A program made the translations under genes and the position numbers. DNA of 64,000 bases from Symsagittifera roscoffensis. Taxonomy: Eukaryota > Xenacoelomorpha > Acoela > Convolutidae. This document shows, one piece after another, positions 20,101-31,380 of this stretch. A model generated the notes under the pieces. That model was given only the letters and a program-made list of their open reading frames with translations, had not been told where the DNA came from and made no database searches. The stretch spans positions 55,116,456 through 55,180,455 of the forward strand of contig NC_087067.1 in assembly GCF_963678635.1 (NCBI RefSeq), in the 5' to 3' direction. How positions within the stretch are numbered: position 1 is the first letter of the stretch; every line of letters starts with the position of its first letter.

Positions 20101-22234
20101 ATTGCAAGACGTTCAATTGGAAAGACCAAAAAGTTACTGCAGACGCTGCATGACAAGTCAAATTATACAATTCATTACAAACTATTGCAATTGTTTGTTA
20201 GGTTGGGACTTAAAGTTAAAAAAGTGCACCGTGTGCTGAAGTTTGAACAAGAAGCATGGTTAGAACCATACATCACATTGAACACGACTAAACGACAACA
20301 AGCTAGAAATAAATTTGAGGAGGATTTGTACAAACTACTGAACAATTGTGCTTATGGGAAAACATGCGAGTCGAAGCGCAAACGGATGCTTGTTCGGATA
20401 GTTAGAGATTATCATGCCGCTTTGCGAGAAATTAGTGCATTCGAATTTAAATCCTACAAAATTTTTGGAGAAAACTTGGCAGCGTTCACTTCGAATCCAA
20501 CAAAAATCTATTGGGATGTCCCAACAATTGTGGGAGCTAGTGTTCTTGAGTTAGCAAAGTTTCACATGTATAAATTTCATTACGATATAATGAAACCAAA
20601 TTTTGAATGTCAACTATTGTATTCTGATACAGACAGTCTCCTGTACCAAGTCAAAAGTGAAGATTTATACCGAGAAATTTCCGAAAAAAGGAATATTTTG
20701 AATGAACTTGACTTGTCAAATTACCCGAAGAACCACCCTCTCTACGACCCGAAAAACAAAATGGTTGTTTTAAAATTCATGGATGAGTTTCCAGGAGACA
20801 TTATAACCGAGTTTATATCCCTCAAACCCAAGCTTTATTCCATTTTGTCCAGAGGTAATTAATTTCTATTTGCCTTATTTGTGAGCACGAATTTCAAAAA
20901 ATTTTGATTTTTTGTGATTTTTTTTTTCGGAAGGCAATTTTTATTTGTGGGCGAAAAAATGTAATTTTATCAAAAAAAAAAAGAAATTTGGAAAAAACTT
21001 TTTAGGCGAAAAAGTATAATTTTTTTTGAAATTTTTTTTTTGTGGGCGGTTTTTTTTTGTGGGCGAAATTTTTTTCTTTTTTTTGGAAAAAAAAATTTTT
21101 TTTGTTCGAAAAAAAATTTCGGGCGAAAAAGTGTTTTTTGTTTTTAAAAAAAATTGGAAAAAACTTTTTAGGCGAAAAAAAATAATTTTTTTGAAAATTT
21201 TTGGTTTTTTTTTTTTGTGGGCGAAAAATTTTTTTTAAAAAAATTTTTTTGTCGGCAAAAAATTTTTTTTTAAAAATTTTTTTGTCGGGGATTTTTTTTT
21301 GTGTTGGTTGATTGTTGTTTTTTTTAATGATGACTAATTTTTAAGGTCACACCTGGCCTTCATGTATTTTTTTTTTGTTGCACCTGGCCTTCAAGTTAAC
21401 ATGATGTAGCTCTTAAAAAAACATCGTATTTGGTTATTTTACCACCACACATTAGTGATCATCAAAAAATTGATTAGTAATCATATAAATAAAATTTTAG
21501 ACTGCAGAAAATTATCGGCGAAAGGTGTATCCAAAGCTGCTCAGAAGATGTTGAGTCATCAGCGATATCGAGACACCTTGACCTCTGGCTCGTTATTCAA
21601 AACTGAAAACAGTCGAATCGCATCCGAATCACACAATCTGCAAACAGTGACTTCGACGAAAACATCGTTATCAGCTTTTGATGACAAACGCTACATCCTC
21701 GATGATGGTCAGCAGACTCTTCCCTACGGTCACAAAAACATCGTGGGTCAAACTGTGATTGGCATTGATGATAGTGATGATAACACAGCCGCTGTTAATT
21801 CTGACCCAACTGACGATGACGATTTGGAAAAATGGATGCCATTTTTTGAAGATCGTCAACAACCAGTGTCGTGGGATTGTGACGATTTCCTAGATGGGGT
21901 GTCTGAAGAATTCGCTAACACTCAAAACGTTGATTGGGACCATCCGGAAATTGATGATGAATACTCTGAGGATAGTTTTGCTGTTGAGAACACACAACCA
22001 CATCGCTCGCTTCGACAACTGATGGACCAGGTCAATAGCAGTTGGCAAACTCCAGACCCCGGTCTGATTCGGGCAGCAGAAACCAACGACAGTGATATTG
22101 ATAGCGGGGATATCGCGGATCTGGAGGCCAATACTTCCGATGAGGACGAGTCGTCATTCTTCAACGATTCGTTTTTCGATTATGAAGCAGTTGAAGTAGA
22201 AGAACCACGGTCAAAAAATCGACGAATAGATTAA
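17113..22234 (+). CDS. polB: protein-primed family B DNA polymerase, two exons
   Basis: The gene runs 17113-20854 and 21501-22234 and would give about 1491 residues. The N-terminus (residues ~4-85) has three C2H2-type fingers (CNFC, CNEC and CDYC pairs with following His). Exo I is YFDFES near 490. A Cys/His cluster with DHCHF (~585-622) resembles the endonuclease VII-like insert of Polinton polymerases. Exo II HNIQNYD is near 634. Polymerase motifs are DANNLYGG (~903), LLNNCAYGK (~1075) and YSDTDS (~1170). The second exon holds the thumb-side motif SAFDDKRYIL and LPYGH, then an unusual acidic tail of about 150 residues. The polymerase copies the element using a protein primer. No stop codon lies inside the exons. 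AATAAA follows at about 22271. Confidence 0.9.
20855..21500 (+). other. intron in polB (GT-AG, phase 1)
   Basis: The first polB frame stops just after a GAG|GTAATT donor at 20854/20855. The conserved C-terminal motifs resume after an acceptor TTTTAG ending at 21500. One base carried over plus two bases keeps the frame. The 646-nt interval is simple T/A/G-rich sequence with many repeats of a GGGCGAAAAA-like word and carries no gene. It is far longer than the 60-85 nt introns of the genes at 45739-52400. Confidence 0.75.
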
Positions 22235-22574
22235 AACACAAAAAAACACCACATTAACTTTTGTATAGTAAATAAAATTCAGTTATTTAATATGAGAATT
22301 GTCTGTACATAAAATTTGACCTACCGCTATTCCGTGTTTAGTGTGTATTTAAGTGCGAGTTTTTGTTCAGCTTTGGAACTCAATTAATCTGGGATATAAA
22401 CAATTTCATTTAAGCGATAGTGTCTTTAGCATACTTTTGTATGTATTTGTATGTAATTTGAGTTTGAATCAAAGTTTTAAGAAGAATTGAGCAAACAGTC
22501 TATAGCGCAGTTAAACACTCCAGCTGGTTTCAGAACGAAGATTTGGCAAATCCTTTCCCGCAACAAACATGTAA

Positions 22575-22784
22575 CCACAACGTTCAGTGGGAATACTCAA
22601 TAATATACCGAAGTTTTACATGAGGACTATTAGGTATAAAATTATGCATAGTGACAATTAGGATTATTACATGGTGACCATTGCTGATCATTTAATACAT
22701 GGTGACCATTATGATTTATACCTAATGGTCATCCATGTATGACAACCCCCCCCCCCGATCCTAGTGCACTATATGCATACTACT
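22575..22784 (-). repeat. right terminal inverted repeat of the Polinton
   Basis: These 210 bp are the inverse of 3962-4225 minus one internal ~54-bp block. They end ...GCATACTACT, followed by GGCCTG at 22785-22790, the second copy of the target duplication. The C-run near the tip has 11 C against 14 G at the left end. The interval 22235-22574 between polB and this repeat holds only the polyadenylation region. Confidence 0.95.
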
Positions 22785-22790
22785 GGCCTG

Positions 22791-23376
22791 TCCAGTAGCC
22801 AAAGCTCGCAACTTTTTTATTTCTTCATTAACATCACCTACAACACTCTGAAGACCTAGCATACTCGCCCGCTGCTCATATAAGATGATTCAGTTATTCC
22901 ACAAAAAAAACGAATATTGACGGATATAATTATAACCAATATAATTTTGAGGTTAAAAAATTGTATTATTCCCTTAAAAGCACAATAAATTTCAGTTCGA
23001 AAAATATAATCAATTGGGATCAAATTGGGATTTGGGGGGATTTTTATATTGGAGTTTTTGGATTTGACTTCACTAATTGAACTTAAACTGCAATTACATA
23101 AAAATTTGAATTTGAATCTCAATCTGGAAGTAATTTAGTTTGGAATATATCTTAGTGTTGCATTTCAAAACGCTCTCGAGAAAGATTTCTTTTGTGCTAG
23201 AAATTGCATCAAGGTCGACCGACTGCTGTAAGCGAAACGAATATTTAGGTAGTGTCGACCCTCATGTTTTTACTGCTCCATAGACCTTCAGGAATAGTTT
23301 ACATGTAATAATGGAAAAGGCAAACTGGTGAAGTGGTGGTTTGTTTAAGCCTGTGGGAATACGAGAGCAGACTGAC
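22791..23376. other. genomic interval between Polinton and host exon
   Basis: No supported gene. On the minus strand, 22785-22881 is an open frame with a coiled-coil-like composition (VVGDVNEEIKKLRALATG) that could be a host exon fragment. Its splice phase does not match the exon at 23377-23637 directly. The rest looks intronic. Confidence 0.35.
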
Positions 23377-23637
23377 CTAGGATGGAGTCCCAGATGAGAG
23401 GCTGGATGCCTGAGTTTTGCCTTATAGAGTTCATGCAGCCCAGGATGCTACCCCTCACATCCCCCTGCTTGTACTGCACACTGTTACGAAAGAGCCCATT
23501 CATACCACCCCCACCCCCACCCCCACCCACATCATCGGCATCATCATCAGAAGAAGCAGAAGAGGAAACATTGGCTGAAACAATGATATTTGTCATCCAG
23601 TCTAAATTTCTCTTCATCACATCTAACATAAAATGTC
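23377..23637 (-). CDS. probable host exon, gene unrecognised
   Basis: The minus-strand frame is open and GC-richer than its surroundings. It has a normal-looking protein composition: MKRNLDWMTNIIVS, a Ser/Asp stretch, a poly-Gly run from GGGGGT repeats, then FRNSVQYKQGDVRGSILG. The donor CTAG|GTCAGT lies at 23376/23377 and the acceptor is TAG at 23640-23638; a second AG lies 15 nt inside, in frame. The phase (one carried base) fits the exon at 57122-57264. Together they suggest one host gene read leftward. I do not recognise the protein. Confidence 0.5.
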
Positions 23638-23640
23638 CTA

Positions 23641-23815
23641 CACTCAAAAAAATGTTAAGGTAAAATTACCCTAAATGAGTTAAGGTAAAAAAAAATTAAG
23701 GTAAAATTTACCCTAACATTACCTTAACTTTACCTTAAAATATTGTTAGGGTAAAATTTACCTTAACTGAATTAAGGTAATTTACCTTAACTTAACCTTA
23801 ATTTTACTAAAAATA
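23641..23815 (+). repeat. left terminus with TTAAGGTAA subterminal repeats
   Basis: The segment starts CACTCAAAAAAATGTTAAGG and continues with about ten copies of TTAAGGTAA or TTAGGGTAA in both orientations, often as palindromes (GGTAAATTTACC-like). It begins one base beyond the TAG acceptor region of the host exon. No matching GAGTG end is seen within the next few hundred bases, so it does not look like a complete small element on its own. Confidence 0.65.
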
Positions 23816-23936
23816 TTTAGGAATGCATTTAACTAAACAGGAATAAGGTTATTTGAGATAAACATTGGATCTCGTAGCCCACCTATCAAATTTTCAGTTC
23901 AACCATATAAGTGATAAAGATTTTTCTAAGTATATT

Positions 23937-24986
23937 TGTATGTATGTATTTTTGTATGTATGTTTGTATGTAAGTATGTATGTATGTATGTATGTATGTA
24001 TGTATGTATGTATGTATGTATGTATGTATGTATGTATGTATGTATGTATGTATGTATGTATGTATGTATGTATGTATGTATTTATGTATGTATGTATGTA
24101 TGTATGTATGTATGTATGTATGTATGTATGTATGTATGTATGTATGTATGTATGTATGTATGTATGTATGTATGTATGTATGTATGTATGTATGTATGTA
24201 TGTATGTATGTATGTATGTATGTATGTATGTATGTATGTATGTATGTATGTATGTATGTATGTATGTATGTATGTATGTATGTATGTATGTATGTATGTA
24301 TGTATGTATGTATGTATGTATGTATGTATGTATGTATGTATGTATGTATGTATGTATGTATGTATGTATGTATGTATGTATGTATGTATGTATGTATGTA
24401 TGTATGTATGTATGTATGTATGTATGTATGTATGTATGTATGTATGTATGTATGTATGTATGTATGTATGTATGTATGTATGTATGTATGTATGTATGTA
24501 TGTATGTATGTATGTATGTATGTATGTATGTATGTATGTATGTATGTATGTATGTATGTATGTATGTATGTATGTATGTATGTATGTATGTATGTATGTA
24601 TGTATGTATGTATGTATGTATGTATGTATGTATGTATGTATGTATGTATGTATGTATGTATGTATGTATGTATGTATGTATGTATGTATGTATGTATGTA
24701 TGTATGTATGTATGTATGTATGTATGTATGTATGTATGTATGTATGTATGTATGTATGTATGTATGTATGTATGTATGTATGTATGTATGTATGTATGTA
24801 TGTATGTATGTATGTATGTATGTATGTATGTATGTATGTATGTATGTAGGTATGTATGTATGTATATATGTATGTATGTATGTATTTATGTATGTATGTA
24901 TGTATGTATGTATGTATGTATGTATGTATGTATGTATGTATGTATGTATGTATGTATGTATGTATGTATGTATGTATGTATGTATG
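23937..24986. repeat. (TGTA)n microsatellite, about 1.05 kb
   Basis: About 260 tandem copies of TGTA, nearly perfect between 23975 and 24985. Rare variants occur (TTTA near 24080, GGTA near 24848, TATA near 24864, TTTA near 24884). Because the unit is four bases, all three frames on both strands are open and give artefactual Met-Tyr-Val-Cys or Thr-His-Tyr-Ile repeats. It is not coding. Confidence 0.97.
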
Positions 24987-24999
24987 CTGTTCGAAATTT

Positions 25000-27900
25000 G
25001 CTCTCGGTTATTTCTTATTTTCATGCAACTTTGACGTGTGCAAGAAGGTTAAACTTAGGTGCGCACTTTTTGTGTTTGCCTACCCCAAAAAAATTGAAAT
25101 TTTTTTTTTACAAAATTCTTTCAGGGATGAAATTATAAAGAAAAAAAATATCGCCACTGGTTGATACGTATTCAGTACTGTTATAGAAGTGTGTTAACAG
25201 CAATATTTCTGGATGAAACAATTCATAAGGTCAAATTGAGGGCCTGATTTAGCATGAAATATTGCTTCAAAAAATGTTCTGCCTTTCATATCAAAAAAAC
25301 TCAATCGTTGGAACTTCAAATTTTAATCGGATATTTCTTGTTTTCATGCAACCTTGATGTGTGCAAGAAAGTTAAATTTCCTAAACTACTTGACAAACGG
25401 CCAAATTTGAAAATTATCAAAATTAAAAAAATCGAAATTACAGAGCTAGTTTTGCTTTGTTGAGAAACATTTATAGTGCGTTTGTCTGTCGATATAGTTT
25501 TCTAGTGAGCAATTTTTTTTTCACGGTCTGGTGCGTTCCAATTAATTTTCGTTTTTTTTTAGCAATTTCCAATTAATGGTTTTTAAAAAGTTTTGAGCTA
25601 TTGTAGTAATGAATAAAAAAAATAGATCGTTTTTGAACACTCTGTTTGTGATATGTGTATATTAGATAAACAACAATGCGGTTTGAACAGCTGATCGAAT
25701 TCTGCTCTCAATTATTTCTTGTTTTTATGCAACTTTGATGTGTACAAGAAGGTTAATTTTCCTAAACTAATTAAGAAATGGCCAAATTTGAAAACTATCA
25801 AAATAAAAAATCGAAATTTAAAAAACAAACAGTCAAATTGACATGCCGCTTTAGGTGCGCACTTTTTGCGTTTGTCTACCCCAAAAAAAATTGATTTTTT
25901 TTACAAAATTTTTTCAGGGATGAAAATATCTAGAAAAAAATATCGCAACTGGTTGATACGTATTCAGTTCTGTTATAGAAGTGTGTTAACAGCAATATTT
26001 TTGGATGAAACAATTCATAATGTCAGTTTGAGGGCCTGATTTAGCATGAAATATCGCTTCAAAAAATGTTCTGCCTTTCATTTTAAAAAAACTCAATCGT
26101 TAGAATTTCAAAAGGGCTAATTTTGATATCTAGTACGTTGCTAATCTCAGCGTGGTTGCGAAGATTTTAATTGAAAAAAAACTGTCGCAGGTTTTGTATC
26201 ATAGAGTTAAGAAAACAATTTTCAAATTTTTTTTTTGCCATTGACAGAAAATTATTAGAGCTAGATTTGGGTATATAATACACTCCTATTCCGAAGGAAA
26301 TGTGACGATATGGTTTTTTTAAGTAAAAAATTACTTCTTTTCGGGCTTCCGGCTTGCTCCAAAAATTGGCTTCAATTTTATCATTTTGAAGCTGTTGGCT
26401 TCCAAAAATTGGCTTCAATTTTACTCTGATGACTTTTAATGTCTGTTGATAGGTATCGGAGTAGCATTAGTAGAGCTTAAGTTTGATATAAAAAACGTTT
26501 CTAAATTCGAGGTGCTTGTGACGATAATATTTTTTTTATAAAAAAAAATTCGGGCTTCAGGCTCTCTCCTAAGATTGATTTCAATTGTACGTTTTAGGTT
26601 AATTTTTTGCTCTTGCCCTGTTATTTGAACGAAACTTGTTTTGCGACTCTCAAGTTGTTGAATTTTTCAGATCTTCAATTGGAGCGATTACAATTCTCAA
26701 AACGTCGTGTTAGTTTCGATATAGTTTTCAAGTGTCGATAATTTTCATCGATAAATTCTTCAAATTGTGCCATAATTTTCTTGTTTTTATACAACTCTGG
26801 TGCAGTTGAGGCCGTAAGATTTTCTACGCTCTTTGATTGTTAAGAAGGAAGTGATTTAAGTTAAGAATGGTTAGTTGGGCGAGGTATAACCCGATTTTCC
26901 AGGTTTCTATGAAGTTCATAGCAAGTGATATCATTTTTTCATAATTTTTCGGTTGAAAGAGTCTATTTCATTGCTAAAATATAGTATCTCACTCGTCATT
27001 TCAGTTAGAGATTATAGTTCGATGCATGGAAGTTATCGAAAATTGAAAAAAAAATCAAGGTTTTCAAAAAACAGTCAATTCGTGACGCCGCTTTGTGTGT
27101 GCACTTTTTGTGTTTGCCTACCCCCAAAAAAATTGAGAGTTTATTACAAAAAATTTTCACTGCTGAAACTATCCAGGACACTGATTTGGCAAGTGATTAT
27201 TTCAATTTCAGTGCTGTTAGAGAAGTCCGTTAACAGCAATATTTCTGGATGAAAAAATTGAAAAGGTCAGTTTGGGCGGCCTGATCTGGCCTGAAATATT
27301 GCTTGAAAAATCTTCTGCCCTATATATGAAAAAGTACTGAGTATTTTCTCTGCTGTGTTTTTTGCAATTAATAGAAATTTTTCGAAGGCCTAAATTTTAT
27401 TGTGTTACATTATTAAACTCAGGGTGGTTGTGAAACTATTAATTTTTTTAAAAAATCACAATTTTTCAAAATCCTTGCTTAATCCAGGTTTTGTGCCATA
27501 GAGTTGTGACAACCTATTGGTTTTCAAATCAGGTTTTGCCATGACAGATGAATGAAAGAGCTTAATGTTGGTATATGATAGGCTCCTAAAATCGAAGGGA
27601 ATGTGACGATATGTTTTTTTAATGAAAAATTTTCCTTTTTTCGGGCTTCCGGCTCGCTCCAAAGATTGGCTTCAATTTTAATGTTATATTAGTGATTTTT
27701 GTAATAAGTTAAAAGCTATCGGAGATACAATAGAGGAACTTAATTTTGTTATATAAAATGAGTGCAAAATCGAAGTGATTGTGACGATATAAATTATTGA
27801 ATTAAAAAAAAAAAATTTTTCGGGCTTCAGGCTCTCTCCTAAGATTGGCTTCAATTGTTCATCTTAGGTTATTTTTGTGCTCTTGCCCGGTTCTCAATTT

Positions 27901-28700
27901 CGAAGGCACTTTTACTGCTCGTCTCGCGCTGTTAATTTTTATAAACTTCAAATTGAAGAGTTTAAAATCCTCAAAACGGCGTGTTAATTTCGATATTGTT
28001 TTCTAGTGTTGATAATTTTCATCGATATTTTCTTTAAATTATGCCATAGTTTTCTTGTTTTTATACAACTCTGGTACTATTGAGACAGTAACATTTCCTA
28101 AACTCATTGATTGTTAGCAGGGTAATCATTGAAGTTGCAGAACGGTTAGTTGGGCGAGGTACAACCCGATTTTTCAGGTTTTTTTAAATGTTTATTGCAC
28201 GATGTATCATTTTTTCAGGATTTTACGGTTGAAATAGTCTATTCTGTCGCTGAACTATAGTATTTCATTCGTAATTCTAGTTAAAGAACTTAATTCGATG
28301 CATGAAAATTACCCAAATTGAAAAAAAAATCAAAGTTTTTAAAAACTGTCATTTCGACTTGCTGCTTTGGGTGTGCACTTTTTATGTTTGCCTACCCTAA
28401 AAAAAATTTCACAGTTTTTCTTTCAAAAATGTTTCAGGGATGAGATATCCAGAAAAAAATGTCGCAACTGGTTGATACGCATTCAGTTTTGTTATAGATG
28501 TGCGTTAACAGCTATGTTTCTGGATGAAAAAGACCATAAGGTCAGTTTGGGGACCGTATTTGGCCTCAAATATCGCTTCAAAAAATATTCTGCACATTTT
28601 TTGTTATAAAGTATTCAGTATTTTTTCTGCAATTTGTTGCAATCGTTAGAACTGCAACAGGGCTGATTTTTGATGTATAATACGTTTCTAAACTCAGCGT
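25000..28700. repeat. diverged complex tandem repeat, period ~0.8-1.27 kb
   Basis: Landmarks recur in direct order. GCACTTTTTGTGTTTGCCTA-like text appears near 25062, 25856, 27100 and 28370. GGATGAAA with (A/C)ATAA(G/T)GTCAG follows near 25212, 26002, 27247 and 28523. Each long unit also carries a (T)TCGGGCTTC.GGCTC(G/T)CTCC block, the same block that makes the 180-bp satellite farther right. The copies are clearly diverged, so the array is old. No gene is seen. Confidence 0.7.
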
Positions 28701-28917
28701 GGTTATGAAGATATTAGTTTTCAAAAAAAAAAACCCAATTTTTTCAAAATCCCTGCTTGGCACAGGTTTTGTGTCATAGAAATGTTAAAAATTATTAGTT
28801 TTCAAATCTGTTTTTTGCCATCAACAGAAGAATAACAGAGCTTATTTTTGATATAAAATACGCTCCTAAATTCGAAGGGAAGGTAACGATATCATTTTTT
28901 AAAGTAAAATGTTACTT

Positions 28918-30370
28918 TTTTCGGGCTTCGGGCTCGCTCCAAAGATTGACTTAAATTTTCATTTTTTCTTAATATTTTTCGCAATCTGTTTATAGCCATC
29001 ACAAGAACAACAACAGAGCCCAATGTTGATTTATAAAATGTTTCTTTCTTCGAAGTGAATGTGACGATATATTTTTTTTAAGTAAAAAAAACCATTTTTT
29101 CGGGCTTATGGCTCGCTCCTAAGATTAGCTTAAAATTTTGTTTTATATTATTATTTTTTGCTATCTGTTTATAGCATTCGCAAGACCAATAACAGAGCTG
29201 AATTTTGATATATAAAACGTTTCTAAATTCGACGTGAATGTGACGATATATTTTTTTTTAGTAAAAAAAAACACCTTTTTTCGGGCTTCTGGCTCGCTCC
29301 TAAGATTGGCTAAAATTTTTGTTTTACAATGTTTTTTTTGATATATATTTATAGCTTTCGGAAGTACCATAACAGAGCTTCATTTTGATGTATAAAACGT
29401 TCCGTAATTCGAAGTGAGTGTGACGATATATTTTTTTTAAGTAAAAAAAAACATTTTTTCGGGCTTATGGCTCGCTCCTAAGATTAGCCTAAAATTTTGT
29501 TTTATATTATTATTTTTTGCTATCTGTTTATAGCATTCGCAAGACCAATAACAGAGCTGAATTTTGATATATAAAACGTTTCTAAATTCGACGTGAATAT
29601 GACGATATATTTTTTTTTAAGTAAAAAAACACCTTTTTTCGGGCTTTTGGCTCGCTCCTAAGATTGGCTAAAATTTTAGTTTTACAATGTTTTTTTTTGA
29701 TATCTATTTATAGCTTTCGGAAGTACCATAACAGAGCTTCATTTTGATGTTGAAAACGTTCCGTAATTCGAAGTGAGTGTGACGATATAATTTTTTTAGT
29801 TAAAAAAATACCTTTTTTCGGGCTTATGGCTCGCTCCTAAGATTAGCCTAAAATTTTGTTTTATATTATTATTTTTTGCTATCTGTTTATAGCATTCGCA
29901 AGACCAATAACAGAGCTGAATTTTGATATATAAAACGTTTCTAAATTCGACGTGAATATGACGATATATTTTTTTTTAAGTAAAAAAACACCTTTTTTCG
30001 GGCTTTTGGCTCGCTCCTAAGATTGGCTAACATTTTGGTTTTACAATGTTTTTTTTGATATCTATTTATAGCTTTCGGAAGTACCATAACAGAGCTTCAT
30101 TTTGATGTATAAAACGTTCCGTAATTCGAAGTGAGTGTGACGATATAATTTTTTTTAAGTAAAAAAGCCCTTTTTTTCGGGCTTCAGGCTCGCTCCTAAG
30201 AATGGCTTAAATTTTTGATTCAACTTAAATTTCTTTGCAATCTGTTTAAAGCTATGGTCATAACAGTAATAGAGCTTCCTTTTGGTATACGAAACAACCC
30301 ATATTTCGATGTGGTTGTCGCGATATGTTTTTACAAGTAAAAAAAAAACATTTTTGGGGCTCCTGGGTCC
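28918..30370. repeat. 180-bp satellite with a dimeric (A-B) higher-order structure
   Basis: The block TCGGGCTT.(T/G)GGCTCGCTCCTAAGA recurs near 28920, 29100, 29280, 29459, 29639, 29819, 29998 and 30177, a period of about 180 bp. From 29100 two monomer types alternate. Type A contains AGCATTCGCAAGACCAATAA and type B contains TTTCGGAAGTACCATAAC. The real repeat is therefore about 360 bp, present about three times with few differences. The last monomer is diverged. Confidence 0.85.
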
Positions 30371-31380
30371 ATCAGCTAGCCTAAAATTTTATAAATCTGT
30401 TTTTTTTTGCAACCTGTTTGTTGATATGTCTATACGAATAACATAAACTGATTTGCTACAGTTGAGATGATGTTGTTTGCCTCTTAACTTCAAAAACTTT
30501 AAATTTTATGTCAATAATATGCCGATGTTTTGGTTTGGGTGTTAAACCTGCTCTTGTTGAAATTGAATATTTTTTGAATATCAATAATGTGGAGACATGT
30601 TTACATGAGTTGTTTCAGTGTTTGTGTTGTATTAGCGTCGGCCTAATTTGTTCGTAATTTTCAGATTCAATCGAAATGTAGCACTGCATTATATGCTTAG
30701 AATTGGATATGGCTGACCTCTATCCATGCAATTATGTCGAGCTTATTTTACAATTACTTAAGTCATTACAACGCATCAAGAAGAATATCGAAAAACAACG
30801 TTAGAAGAGCCTACTTCGGAGGAACTGTACTATGAAGAATGTTTTTTTATTTAATCATTTTTGATGAATCTATTCAGTTGCTGAGCAGTAACCTTCAAGA
30901 TGATTCGTATCTGTCTATCCGAGTTGTACGATCAGTATTGTTTTCGCGGATCATTCGGCATATATCTCAATTGATAAAAAAGAACGAAGTTGCAAACTCT
31001 CAAGAATGAATGTCTGCTAACACGTACTGGATTCTTTATATTGTTTAAATTTAATGAATACATAAGTATAATGAGTTTCGATCACACCTTGTTTTAATAG
31101 GCCTTCTCGTTTCTGATTTTTCCCCCGTGACAGTACTCCTATGAGCACATTTTAATGCTATCATTCTCATATTTGATATGTTCTGCTTAAGTCTTGAGAA
31201 GGAGGAAGGAACTTATGGTTTGATTTGCTTTTTTTATCACTATCAGACTGAAATATCGCGCCTGATTTGTGTACCATTTTAACAAGTGTCTATAAGGCAT
31301 CCTAGGTAATATAAAACTGAAAATGCAATCCTTTAAACCATAATAATGATCGGTTAGATATCGTTTTCCCATAACTTATT
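30371..31380. other. non-repetitive AT-rich spacer
   Basis: About 1 kb between two satellite arrays. I find no gene, no known repeat and no notable motif. Confidence 0.5.

Larger units (their letters stand above)
3962..22784. mobile_element. complete Maverick/Polinton DNA element, 18.8 kb
   Basis: The element starts AGTAGTATGC and ends with the inverse, and it is bordered by GGCCTG at 3956-3961 and again at 22785-22790. Six-base target duplications, long terminal inverted repeats and a 15-20 kb size are the known signature of Mavericks/Polintons. The genes agree: polymerase B, rve integrase, A32-type ATPase, adenain-like protease, major and minor capsid proteins. Genes from 5120 to 14361 are on the minus strand; 14846 to 22234 is on the plus strand. 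Such elements are thought to be integrated relatives of double-stranded DNA viruses (adintoviruses). In this copy the ATPase carries a TGA and another gene has a frame break, so it is probably no longer fully functional. Confidence 0.95.

Noticed and set aside
23865-25138. Long open frames giving Met-Tyr-Val-Cys or Thr-His-Tyr-Ile repeats
   Set aside because: They are products of the four-base TGTA microsatellite, which is open in every frame on both strands.
28918-30370. Regular repeats that might be a CRISPR-like array
   Set aside because: Repeats and spacers are not separable: the whole 180-bp unit is conserved, in a eukaryotic sequence, with no cas genes.
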